Shown: positions 44,588-55,339, counted from the stretch's first letter. The stretch is 64,000 nucleotides of DNA from Ascaphus truei (GCA_036426205.1 CM071570.1:145059095-145123094); one strand, 5' to 3'. The notes: generated by a model not told the origin, from the sequence alone. Numbers and translations: made by a program.

Positions 44588-47500
44588 TTAAAGCAGAAGG
44601 GTTAACTCTAAAGAACCCTTGATGGGGGATACCGAGCAGAGCACCCCGCCTAACGCCCACTGGGAGGCAAACTCTGAAACTGTCCCAGTAGACTCGGCGT
44701 ATGAGTACTCTGCCCGAATACGGGAGTGTATCAGCGCCCGGAACATGGCCACGATGTTTGTTGAGACCCCCCCTCCAAAACCTGCTTCCTGGTTTTACAA
44801 ATGGCTACCTTAGCCAATGCCAGGAGCAGGCTGACCAGGAGATCCCTAGGCTTATCGTTCCGGGACACTGGGCACCCAAAAATAAAAAGATGAGGGGAGA
44901 AGTGTAGCCAGAACTGCAGGAGAAGGCTCCTCAAGAAGGAAAAGAGGGGCTGCAGTCTGGCGCAACTCAAATAAATGTGATATACGGACTCCTGCTCGCC
45001 ACAAAAGGGACAGGCGGCGGGGGAGTCCGTGAAGTGTGCCAAGTACTCTCCTGTGCACAGTGCACCATGGAGGACCCTCCAACTCAAATCCCCGGCGGGA
45101 CGGGGAACCAAACCTAAATAGAGTTCCTTCCACCGGGGTCTCTCGCCCTCATTCGCAGGAAATACCCGCCTCCAGATAGTATATGGGCGGGTGACAAGGG
45201 CAAGGTAGTGCACTATATGGTGCACTAGAGAATACAGGACTTTCCTCGGCATGCCGCGGAAACATGCCGGGGACATATCCCCCAACCTGCTGAGGTTGGG
45301 GGAAAGAGGAGCCCGAGGGGGTTGCCGTGGCTTTGGTTCCACGTAAAGATCCGGAGAGCTGAAGTTGATAGGTTGACAAGGCTCTCCGGTCTGCAATACC
45401 CCCTCAATGAAGGTGCGTGAGTCGGGGTGGATGGCATCTTTTATCTCCCGGATCAAATGATGAGGGACGCAGGCAGTACGCAGACCCATACGGGGCGCGA
45501 GCACCTCTGACCTAACCCAGTCTTGCCGCTCAAAGTCCAGGAGATCCCCGACTGTGGTCACCTGCGCCAGGATTAGCCGGCGGAAAATAGAGGGTGAATC
45601 CAACATCCGGATTATACAGCAGGGGCTCGGCGAGGAAATCAACCCCCACCGCCTGTTCCTTCCCGGTCGCGGAGACCAGTTTCCAGGCCTTAAGTAAGTC
45701 CCGGTAGTATGCCGGCAGCTCCGAGAGGTCTCTACCTAAACCCTCGGGCTTGATGATAAACAGTTGCCGGTCATACCTCATATTGCGCAGCTGGCGAAAG
45801 AAACTGGTTGCCAGCTGGCACCACTGCGGAGGCGGATCTGCAAATAAGTATCTCTGCAGGTATTGGAGGCGGAAAGTGTGTAACTGGGAGCGGACACACA
45901 CCACTCCCTGTCCACCCTCCTCCAAAGGAAAGCACGCAACTCCCGCAAAGACCCAATGCTTCCCCATCCAGAGAAAATCCATCAACCTCCTCTGGATCTT
46001 GTTGATAAATTCGGGGGTGGGGCCCATGGCTATCAGCCGTGCCATAGCTGACTGGCCACCAGCTGGTTGATCACCAGGGTTCTTCCCCTGAGGGAAAGCA
46101 TTCTCGACAGATACACCCAAGACACCAGACGAGCAATGACTCGTTCCTCAAGATCACTGAAGTTTTCGGGGGCCGGGTTCTCCGCAGCAGACAGGTAGAC
46201 TCCCAGATATTTGAGAGTATCGCTCCCCCACGAGACATTACGAAACGTGGGGGGCAAAGAGTCCACCTGTAAGGGACCCACCAAAATGCCGGAGCACTTA
46301 TACCAGTTGATCCGTGCAGAAGAGGCCGCGGTGTAGACCTCTTGGCACGCTTGCGCCCGCTCTAGATCATCTAGATCCTGGGCCACGAGGAGCACGTCAT
46401 CGGCATAAGCCGACAGGACTACCCGCATGTCGGGCTCCCGCAGCACCAGCCCGGTGAGCCTCCTCCTCAGTAGGCAGAGGAAGGGCTCAATGGCCAGCGC
46501 GTACAGTTGCCCAGACAGGGGGAACCCTTGATGTACTCCCCGACCAAACACAAAAGGTGCCGTCAGGGACCAATTGATCTTCACCAGACACTCTGCAGAG
46601 GCGTACAGAATCTGGAGAAAGCCCACAAATTGTGGGCCGAAGCCAAACTCCTGCAGGGTCTGCATGAGGTAACGGTGATCCACCCTGTCAAACGCCTTCT
46701 CCTGATCTAGGGACAGGAGGGCGAGTGACAGACCAGTCCTCTGCGCGTGATGTAGCAGGTCCCGGACCAGAAAAATGTTGTCATGAATACTCCGGCCCGG
46801 GACAGTATAGGACTGGTCGGGGTGAATCACCTCTGCCAGCACTGACTTGAGCCTCAGCGAGAGCGCTTTGGCTACGATCTTATAGTCCGTGCTTAGCAGT
46901 GAGACCGGTCGCCAGTTAGAGATCTGGCGGAGATCCCCCTTCTTCGGCAGCAAAGACAGTATTGCCCGCCGACACGAAAGGGGCATCTCACCGGTCTTCA
47001 GGGCTTCGGCCAGGACCTCGGTGAAATCAGGTCCCAGCATCTCCCAGAAAAACCGGAAGAACTCCACAGTCAGCCCGTCTAGCCCCGGCGTTTTTCCGCG
47101 GGACATGAGATTGAGGGCTTCAGAGAGCTTGGCCAGAGTCAAAGGTAACTCAAGCCGCTCCCTTCCACCCTCGCCGACCGTGGGAAGCCCCTCCCATAAG
47201 ACCCTCCATGCGTCTGGCTGGATGGACTCCAGAGAGAAAAGGTCTACGTAGAATCTCCGGGTTCTGTCCCGGATGCTCTCGGGTCAGTCAGAGGGGTACC
47301 GTCTTCTGCTAGCAAGCAGGAGATATGTTTATGGTTTCCCCTCTTTTTCTCCAGCGCATTGAAGAGGCGCGACCCACGACCCATCTCCTGAAGGAAGTGG
47401 ATGCGGGATCGCACATACGCCCCCCGAGCTCTCCGATCTTCCAAGTCCCGGAGAGCGCACTTCCTCTCCACGTACGCACACTGCAGGTATTGGTCTCCTG

Positions 47501-48488
47501 CCACCGACAGCCGCTTCTCGAGATCGAGCACCTCTTCCCTAAGGGCCTCGATCTCAGCATCGCGCCGCCTGCTGGCACCTTTGGTGTACTCCTGACAAAC
47601 GAGGCGCAGATGAACCTTGCCCACGTCCCACCACTGCTCTAACGTGGCAAAGTCTGATCTGCAACCTCTCCAGGCCATCCAAAATTCTCGGACCGACGTT
47701 GCAAACCACTTGTCTTCCAACAACGTATTGTTGAAGTGCCAATAGGCGGCCGAGGGCGCTGCTGGTAGAAGCGCCACCGTCATGGACGCACAATTGTGGT
47801 CCGAAAACGACGCCAGCCTAATGGTACTGGACTGGGCTCGCGACAGGCTGTGGCTGGATATATACAGCCTGTCGATCCGGGACCAGGACATCCGTTCACC
47901 CCTAAACACCCTAACATGGGTGAACTCAGTGGATGCCTCGGGATGTTGTTCTCGCCAGACGTCTACCAAGGAGTAGCGGGTGATGACCTCCCGCAAGGCC
48001 GACGCAGAACACGGGTGTGGCTCCGGGCCATTCCGGTCTTTCAGAGCCTCGAGGGTGCAGTTGAAATCACCTCCGAGCACCACGTGTTCGTCCGCGTCCA
48101 CTGTCTCCAGGTATTCAGACATTCTGACAAATAACTGCCTTCTCAGGGGTCCGGTGGCAGGAGCATACACGTTCAAGAAATTAAACGTGTAGTCCTAGTG
48201 CCGGACCCTGAGATGCAACAGGCGACCCGGAACAACAGTTTTGGCAAGCAGTAGCTCTGGTTGAAAGGACTCAGAGAGCAGTGTCACCAACCCACTAGAT
48301 GACGAAGTGAGGTGGCTGAAGAAGACCTTGCCTCGCCACTCCAGATGCCAGCTGGCTTCCTCCTCTGGAGTGGTATGGGTTTCCTGCAGGAAAATCACAG
48401 AATACTTTCCCTTCTGTAAAAAGGAGAGTACCTGGAACCTGAGAAACCCGTCCTTACAGCCATTCACGTTAAGTGTACCGATGCTCAA
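44588..48488 (-). pseudogene. Tx1-clade LINE ORF2, copy 2 (endonuclease, RT, C-terminal domain)
   Basis: Starts 'MSIGTLNVNGCKDGFLRFQV' with the APE-type endonuclease 'VIFLQETHTT' (catalytic Glu), 'LNVYAPATG', 'VVLGGDFNCTL', 'SWSRIDRLY' and 'FSDHNCASM' (Asp-His). The RT has 'NWRPVSLLSTDYKIVAKALS', 'LSLDQEKAFDRVDHRYLMQT', 'RGVHQGFPLSGQLYALAIEP' and an intact 'AYADDVLLVA' (46396-46407). The C-terminal 'CPFCGEQESVYHIYLSC' is a zinc-knuckle-like motif. Breaks: a TAG near 48188, a 1-base loss near 47281, a 1-base loss near 46040, a 14-base loss near 45610 and a 7-C run near 44767. The probable stop is TAA at 44588-44590. Role: target-primed reverse transcription. Few lesions, all fixable only in principle, so recently dead. 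Confidence 0.9.
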
Positions 48489-48523
48489 AGCTATTGGTAA
48501 TCAGTTTTGCTTTCCACAGGTGC

Positions 48524-51500
48524 TCAGGGAGCTACACCCCGAGAAGCCTTTATGTGGTCTCGCATCAATTTATGAAATTTCAGGACACGAAGATGGATAG
48601 GCCCAGAGATTTTGGCCTTGTGGTTAGCCCTGATGTATACTAAGAGAGAGTGGAGAATGACCGAGGCATCCTTCCACCTTCCAAGGGCCAACTGCACCTT
48701 CGTGGTACTGTGTTTGCAGAGGGTATCCTCCAGGAAACCATCTAGCTCTTGGGCAGGGATAATGGGGGTCAAAGAGTCCACCGGCTCCACGGTGCCAGAG
48801 GACTCCTCACTGAGCCCCAACTCCCCGAGCTCCTCTTGACTGAAAAACTGAAGACCCCCGCCCCTCTTTGCAGGGGCCTTTCTCAGCCTTAAAGTGGGTC
48901 CCCTCCTCGGTGTTTCCACGAGGGGGTCCACTATATCCTCCACATCCAACCCCGGGGTGGGATGTTCAGGGGTAGCTGGTGGCGGTATGGCGGAGGTAGC
49001 AGTCTCCCTAGTGTCCTCGGGGGCCAACGAGGCACACAGTGCCCTCCTGGTCTCCTCTACCACCATGCGAACAAACGGGATGCCACGGGCGTTCGCATTA
49101 ATCACGGGAGGGCACTTTTCAGCAAGTACCTCATAGGGAGGGTCCAGCCCAGCAGTCGCCTCCAACAAAGTGCCCGACCAAAACTCCTCACCAAGAGAGC
49201 TCACATCTGGCATCTCCCTGATGCAAAATGAAGTGCGCGCTAAAACACCCTCACCCACACCCACCTCCCCCGCTCCATCCTCCAAACCCCCAACCACAGG
49301 GGTCAGCCCTAGCCCATTCCCTTCTTCCGGTGACACAAACCGGGGCTCAGCCTCAGGTGTGCCACCCGAAGTCGGCACAGCCGGAGGGGGATCCTGGCCG
49401 ACCTCCGAGTCCCCGAAGACAACTGTGTCCGGCGCGGCAGATTCACTTAAACACAAGTCCCCGGAGGATGTTCTCCAACTGGGAGGGGTGTTGGAAGGCT
49501 CCCCAACGTCCATTTCTAGGATCAAAGCCTCATGTTGTTGAGCACTTTGATCTTCCACACCAGGGACGCCGGGTACCTCCTCCTGCATTCCCTCCAGATC
49601 TTCGAGGGGGGGGACTGCATATTTAAGGGGTCCGGCTTACACTGGCTAATCCTAAACTGTGGGCCAGACAGGGCCACCTTGTGCGGAATTGATGTTGCAT
49701 TCTGCTTCGGAGACTTCTGAGGGTGAACGTAATATGGTTCACCCTCCTCGCCCTCCTCAATCACCCTCTTGTTCTTAGTTTTTGCTTTCCTCTTCCTGGG
49801 GATTGATTCCCCAAAAAAGGGTACCGCCACCTCCTCGGCGGGAGCCTCCCACTGCTTCCCCGCACCCTGTACGGTGCTTACATTGGGGGTAGGGTGCTCC
49901 TGGGGGGAGACAGCGACAACAGAGGGTGACTTCTTCAGGGTACTCTTTTCTTCTCCCTCTTTTTCCTGGGGAGAAGTGCAGACGTCACCGCCCGAGATGG
50001 GGCAGCGACATCTCCTGCGGTCCCAGGGGGGACCTGGGCCCCTGAGGGATCTGCCGCGGTGGGAGCAGTGGTACAGGGTGTCTCCTCCGGGGGGGGACAG
50101 TGACAACAGAGGATGGCCGCTCCAAGGCGACCCCCTCACCCTCTCTCCGCTCCCCGGGGAGAGGTGCAGATGTCACTGCTCAAGACGGGGCAGCGACATC
50201 TCCTGCGGTCCCAGGGGGGACCTGGGACCTCGAGGGCCCTGCCCCGGTGGGCGCAGTGGCACAGGGTGTCTCCTCCTGGGGGGGATAGCGACAACAGAGG
50301 GTGGCCGCTCCAGGGCGACCCCCTCCCTCCGCTCCCCGGGGAGAGGTGCAGATGTCACTGCTCGAGATGGGGCAGCGACATCTCCTGCAGTCCCACGGGG
50401 GACCTGGGCCCCCGAGGACCCCTCTGTGGTGGGCGCAGATGTCACTGTTCGAGATGGGACAGCGACATCTCCTGCATTCCCAGGGGGGGCCTTGGCCCCC
50501 GAGGGCCCCGCTGTGGTGGGCGCAGACGTCACTGTTCGAGATGGGACAGCGACATCTCCTGCAGTCCCAAAGGGGACCTGGGCCCTCGAGGGTTTTTCCT
50601 TCTCCCTCTGTTCTTTGGGGAGAGGTACAGACGTCACTGTTCGGGATGGGACAGCGACATCTCTTGCCGTCCCTGGAGGGACCTGGGCCCTCGAGGGCCC
50701 CGCTGTGGTGGGCACAGCGGCACCGGGTGTCTTGGCAGAGGGAGGGGTGGGTGCAGGAGCTGAAGTGGGATTTCTATTCCCTTTGGGGCAACTCCTACGA
50801 GTGTGCCCCAGCTCCTTGCAAAACTAACACCTAACCCCCTTCGTGCCATAGAACACAGTGTATTGAATGCCCTCGTAGGGCACCCTAAAGGACCCCTCCA
50901 CAGATTCTGTGCTCCCCGGCAGCAGCAGCTGTACCTGCTGCCTAAATGAGAGCACATGCCTCAGCGCTCTATCCCTGCAGCCCAGCGGAATTTTTGTTAT
51001 GGGAGATTTAATATCTCCCAGGGCTTGCAGGCGTGGGCGCATGAGGCTGTCTGGGATGAAGGGGGGCACATTGGACAGGATGATTTTTGTGCCTAACCCC
51101 TCCATGGGCTCTATGGGGATGTAGGTCCCCCCTACACTGATGCCTTTCTGCACCAGGGTGTGGGTGGCAGCCAGCGTACGGAGGAAGAAAATGCCCCTCC
51201 CATACATCTTGCTGGCTGCCACCATAGCAGAGAGACCCACAGCGTCTGCCACAGCCCTCACATAAATCTCCATGTTGAGGCCAGGTGACATTGGGCACCT
51301 CATCCCAAGCTTCCTGCTCACACCGGGCGTGGCCCCAGCGTTGTTGTTGCTGGGGTCAACGCCTGCAGCTGCCACCTGCGCCCATGTTGGAACTGGGACT
51401 GCAGGGGTTAAACTGACAACAGGAGCCAGGGGAGGTGTGGCCAGGGCACTGGATGTATCAGGCCTAGGGCTGTGATTATTGATCCTAGGGGCCCCAGTTT

Positions 51501-51561
51501 TTGGGGTACGATGTCCAGGCGTTGTCCCCCTTGCTGCACTAGTCCTATTCCTCCCAGGCAT
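48524..51561 (-). pseudogene. Tx1-clade LINE ORF1, copy 2
   Basis: Opens at 51561 with 'MPGRNRTSAARG'. It has a conserved N-terminal domain ('NMEIYVRAVADAVG', 'KMYGRGIFFLRTLAATHTLV', 'EPMEGLGTKIILSNVPPFIP') and then the knuckle region 'GVRC*FCKELGHTRRSC', whose second Tyr codon has become a stop near 50824. A repeat-rich Pro/Ser/Thr section (49960-50760) follows, then a lysine-rich 'PRKRKAKTKNKRV' likely nuclear-localisation patch, and a 354-codon frame (49588-48524) ending in a helical domain ('LEDTLCKHSTTKVQLALGRW', 'HLRVLKFHKLMRDHI'). A second stop near 50170 and a frameshift near 49550 break it. Total near 1,000 codons. ORF1 binds element RNA in related LINEs. Confidence 0.8.
49960..50760 (-). 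repeat. Compound minisatellite within ORF1, copy 2
   Basis: The core GAGATGGG(A/G)CAGCGACATCTC appears at 50364, 50451, 50538 (87-bp steps) and 50643 (105 bp), exactly the spacing of copy 1. Three longer units of about 175-180 bp, each starting near GGGGAGAGGTGCAGATGTCA and including GACAACAGAGG(G/A)TGGCCGCTC, precede them (about 49970-50345) and are absent from copy 1. Confidence 0.85.
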
Positions 51562-53089
51562 GATAAAATAAGCCTCTAAGTAAGGGGAGGAAATAGTGCT
51601 TAGGGAGAGAGAAGCAGAGAGGAAACTGTCCCTTTAAGAACCAATTAACTACACAGGCGGCACACTTAATTAGAGTACGGCTCATTCCGCAAGCCGGGAT
51701 ATGTCCCGGCTTGCGAGCCGCACTCCCTCAGCGTTCCGCGCATCACCGATGCGCGGTCACGCATCATCGGGTGCCTGTGCCGCCTGTACGCGTGCCCAGG
51801 GCTCCCCGAGGGAGCCCTGGTGTCGCGCGGATGTTAGGACGGCGGCGGGACGTTCCGGGGGACCCGGCGGACCCGGTAAGGAGAGGGGGAAGCCCCGATC
51901 GGCGGGCCTCTCCTCCGAGGCTTCGGCGCGCGCCCGGCACCCTCCGGCGCGCGCCAGGTTACTGCTGCGGCCGAGAACGGGCAAATGCTCGAATAAACTC
52001 GGCCGCAGCAGTATCTCTGCACAGGAAGGGGAAGAAAAACAGCTTTTTAAAACATGCTGTAATTTTCTCTTTTCTCCCCTTATTATTAACTCTCTCTCTT
52101 ACAAGAAACCACACCACAATATTGAAGGTCTTAAAGTAAGACACAGAGCTCCCAAAAATGCAAATGACAAAAGGAAATCAGGCTTAAATTAAGGTGAAAT
52201 TAGAAGAAAAAGAAACAACCAGTGGTGGGTGAGGTGAGAGGGGTTGAGACTACAGTTTCCAGCCAGCCACAGTGTAGCTTTGCTGGGTTGAATCACTGCA
52301 GCCTCTGGGTGAAAACCAAAAACGGTTTTTAAACCTCAAAAAGCACCCAAAACCCTCTAAAAACTCACAGTATACTCACAGTATACTCCCCCACAGATCC
52401 ACAGCAAAATATAACAAATAAAGAAAGAAGAAAGCTGATTCCTTACCAAATGCCTGGGAGCTCTTCACACACGCTTCTGAGTGAGAAGCTGGAGATAGGT
52501 CAGGGAGAGAAGAGGAGGAGACAGAAGGGGCAGTCCTGGGAATGACCAGAACAGCTTGGGAGGCGGAGACAGGGAAATCCTGATAAGGAGAGTCTGTGCG
52601 CGCGGCCCCTGTAAGCTGGGGATGCGCGCGCACAGACTGCAACACAGGTGTGGCTCGCACGGAGCAGGGAAAGGCAGCAGGAGGGGGACGGAGCCAAGCA
52701 GAGGGAAACGCGGGCGAGGCCTGTGACCGTGCGATGGCCAGCAAGGGCAGAGAGGAGCATGCATGCACGTCCCCCATGGGCAGAGGGGGCGCGTTCACCG
52801 GACGCGTCACTAGGCGCGCGGAATGCCGCGCTGCGGGCACCACAGGCGGAGGAGGCAACGGGACGGATGGCACCACAGGGGAAGGTAAGGGAATTACCAC
52901 GGGGGAGAGGGAGCGGGAAGGAATATGGCAGGGACTGGGGGAACGCGTGGGTACGAGAGACCTGCGGGGCACGCGCTGCGGCAAGGGGGGAGAGGTAGAC
53001 ATGAAGGAGAGGAGTAAGAAGCGGCAGGAAGGATAACGGGAGATGGGAGAGAGGGAGAGGAGGAGGAAGGAATCTCCTGAGTCGTCACA
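51562..53089 (-). other. 5' region of the composite unit, copy 2
   Basis: Same layout as copy 1: leader with CTCACAGTATA twice (about 52368-52388), then a CpG-rich segment. A single open frame of 241 codons runs through 53101-52376. Its first codons lie in the flank, but from the unit's first bases to 'AVDLWGSIL' it is uninterrupted. Its last 122 codons align with copy 1 without a gap. Whether it is a protein or a chance GC-rich frame is open. The leader contains the hairpin-array insert at 51652-52011. Confidence 0.6.
51652..52011. mobile_element. 360-bp hairpin-array MITE, TSD TA
   Basis: Absent from copy 1, whose AATTAACTATCTCTGC gives the empty site; here TA flanks the insert (51650-51651, 52012-52013). 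Ends CACAGGCGGCACACTTAATT and AATAAACTCGGCCGCAGCAG are imperfect inverted repeats related to the CACTTTATTCGAG MITEs. The GC-rich interior is a series of near-perfect hairpins: GCAAGCCGGG/CCCGGCTTGC, CCGCGCATC/GATGCGCGG, CCAGGGCTCC/GGAGCCCTGG, CCGGG/CCCGG, GGCGCGCGCC repeated, and CTGCTGCGGCCGAG/CTCGGCCGCAGCAG. The ACAGGCGGCACA at the left also pairs with TGTGCCGCCTGT near 51777-51788. No coding potential. Confidence 0.85.
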
Positions 53090-53094
53090 GAGCC

Positions 53095-53779
53095 TTTGCA
53101 TTGAGACTTACCTTCCTGAATCCCTGTCTATCACTCGGGATGTGAAAATGTACTATATTTGCTTGTTTTCTTTATCCGGAATCATTCATTTTTGTTTCCC
53201 TAACTACTATGGATGGAAGAACCTGCTGAGTGCTGTACCAGTTACAGTACTAAGGACCCTAACAAGGCTCAGGTTCCTTGCCAATAATACGATCCGTGAC
53301 CTCTAAAAATAAAGAATAAAGTGGGAAAAGAAAAAATTGCGGAAGCATCCAAAAACTCCAAAGGGAAAGACTCTAGAACCAATCTAGAAGAAGAAGCCAG
53401 CAAGAACCAAGTTGATTTAGCATCCCCCAGAAAGCACGTTCTGCACCAGGTAAGGGATCTCAGACCGAACACTCTGAACGCCGGACCTAGCTTACCCCAC
53501 CGATCATCAACCTCAAGAACCATCGCACCCAGCTCACCCCACCTTGGACCCATCACATGCCACTCCAGACCATTCTCATATCACCTCAGACCCATCACAC
53601 TCCACTACATGCTACGTTTAAGTGGTGAAAAAAAGTGACTAAAACGCACACCAGATAGTGATTTGTGATTATATATACATTTAGTGCCAGTGCTTTAGTA
53701 ATAAATATTTAAACATATTCCGTGATGTGAAATACATTATTTCAAGAATAATCAGTGTGTGTATATATATATATAACAG
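53095..53779. other. Spacer with an unassigned 105-codon frame
   Basis: Plus-strand frame 53321-53638 opens 'MGKEKIAEASKNSKGKDSRT' and is lysine/serine-rich, then proline/serine/threonine-rich. No domain recognised. It lies just upstream of the PLE but no frame connects them. It may be the start of a PLE-encoded protein or chance. Confidence 0.3.
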
Positions 53780-54814
53780 GACCCCCTACAGTTCTATGAC
53801 AACTTCAATACGTTCCACCCGACCATCAACCTCAAACTCACCCATTCTCCGGATGAAGTACATTTCCTAGACACCACCATTACTATAAAGAACAACCAAC
53901 TACAGTCTTCTGTATACCGCAAACCTACAGACAGAGCCAGCTATTTGAGGGACAACAGCTTCCACCCGACACACCCCAAACATGCAACCATCTACAGTCA
54001 AGCCATACGATACAACCGGATATGCTCCGACACAGCAGACAGAGACCAGCGGATTAAAGCCTTGAGATTAGATTTTATAAACCGTGGGTACAACCACAGA
54101 ATTGTAGACCAGCAAATTCACAAAGCCACCAGAATACCAAGAATTGATCTCCTTGATTACAAACAGAAGGAGACAAGCGACAGGGTACCTTTGGTGGTCA
54201 CATATAGCCCACACCTAGGAGCCCTACGCAAGATCGCCAGGAAACTACAACCCATCCTCCAGGAAGAAACAAGACTGCAACAGGTCTTCCCTGAAGCACC
54301 CTTATTATCATACAGACAACCCCATAATCTCAAGAATATTATGGTGAGGAGTAAAGTATTCAGCAGTACAACTGAATGCGGGACAAAACCATGCCAGGAC
54401 CCAAGATGCAAAACTTGCGCAATGCTCTACACAGCGGACACAATACAAATACCACACAGGAGTCGAGAATACAAAATCAGAGGAAGGTTCACCTGTTCCT
54501 CCAGCAATGTCGTGTACCTCATCATGTGCATGAAATGCCCAGGGGGCTGCTACTACATAGGTGAGACAGGGCAGGGGCTAAACAAGAGAATGAACCTGCA
54601 CCGCTACAGCATCACACGTGGAACAAGAGACAGTCCTATTGGCGAACAGTTCTCTGACTCTGGCCATAAGATGAACGATCTGAGGGTTGCCATACTCAAA
54701 GGTAATCTTAAAACCCTGAAAGAGAGACGGTTGCATGAATACAAATTTATGCAACTGTTCGGGACACTTAGCAGTGGCCTAAACAGAGATCGAAATTTTA
54801 TGAGTCATTACTGA
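53780..54814 (+). pseudogene. Penelope-like element: RT C-terminus and GIY-YIG endonuclease, open frame
   Basis: One continuous open frame of about 344 codons from a (TA)n junction to TGA at 54812-54814. It starts inside the RT end ('FYDNFNTFHPTINLKL', 'HFLDTTITIKNNQLQSSVYR'), passes the linker ('NLKNIMVRSKVF'), then a Cys-rich part ('CGTKPCQDPRCKTC') and the GIY-YIG nuclease 'VYLIMCMKCPGGCYYIGETG' with Arg in 'LNKRMNLHRYSI' and a downstream 'GEQFSDSGHKMNDLRVAILK'. PLEs use this nuclease to nick DNA for reverse transcription. The RT catalytic core is missing (5' truncation), so it cannot be autonomous. The absence of stops indicates a young insertion. Confidence 0.9.
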
Positions 54815-55335
54815 CACAAGTGAACTCTCTTCCCATGAGCGCTATAGGCCATGTCTGTACATACTGTGCTATATGTATGCACACACAGCTGTCTCTCACA
54901 CATACTTATACTCCTTGTTTTTCCATCCCTATACACCAATAGGGACCACATAGTATCCACACACACTTTTAGTTATGCTACTAACTCTCACATTTCCACA
55001 CCCACCCACACCATTTATATCCGCTCCCACTCCACACACATCTTTTGTAAAGCACTGTATATACTGTGGGCTCTCCATTCATGTTAATTCACACTGATAC
55101 ACATACACACTCTTTCATCACTTGCTTTCAGGAACCTTTTGACACCTCCAGCCATAAAACACATCCACACCGGGGGAAGGACCAGCACAGATAACATTCC
55201 AATAGACACTGTTTATAGTATAGCTTTTGCTTGCTTCATTCATTGTAACATCGCCGGAAGAAGAGATCAGTGTATCTCGAAAGCTCGCACAAATAAAAGC
55301 ATTTCGTTAGCCACAGAACGGTATCATCTATTTTT
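54815..55335 (+). other. PLE 3' UTR with stem-loop
   Basis: Directly follows the GIY-YIG frame. Near the end, GAGAT (55263-55267) and ATCTC (55274-55278) form a hairpin followed by GAAAGCTCGCAC, then AATAAAAGC and ending ACGGTATCATCTA. The arrangement hairpin - GAAAGCT recurs in the decayed PLE near 27313-27345 and recalls the GAAAC-flanked hairpins elsewhere. Confidence 0.75.
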
Positions 55336-55339
55336 TTTT

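Larger units (their letters stand above)
43931..53089 (-). mobile_element. LTR-like unit carrying a Tx1-clade LINE (copy 2, more complete)
   Basis: Minus strand from TGTGACGACTCAGGAG (53089) to GGCATACAGGCATGACA (43931), flanked by GAGCC at 43926-43930 and 53090-53094. Order: LTR-like 5' part, leader (with a 360-bp MITE), ORF1 (51561-48524), ORF2 (48488-44588), hairpin, LTR-like 3' part. Identity to copy 1 looks high throughout (well above 90 percent by eye), so the two share a recent source. The separate TSD proves an independent insertion of the whole unit, not a segmental duplication. Confidence 0.82.

Noticed and set aside
49769..50827. A 352-codon plus-strand frame opposite ORF1
   Set aside because: Antisense to the minus-strand minisatellite; long only because the repeat is GC-rich and its unit is a multiple of three.
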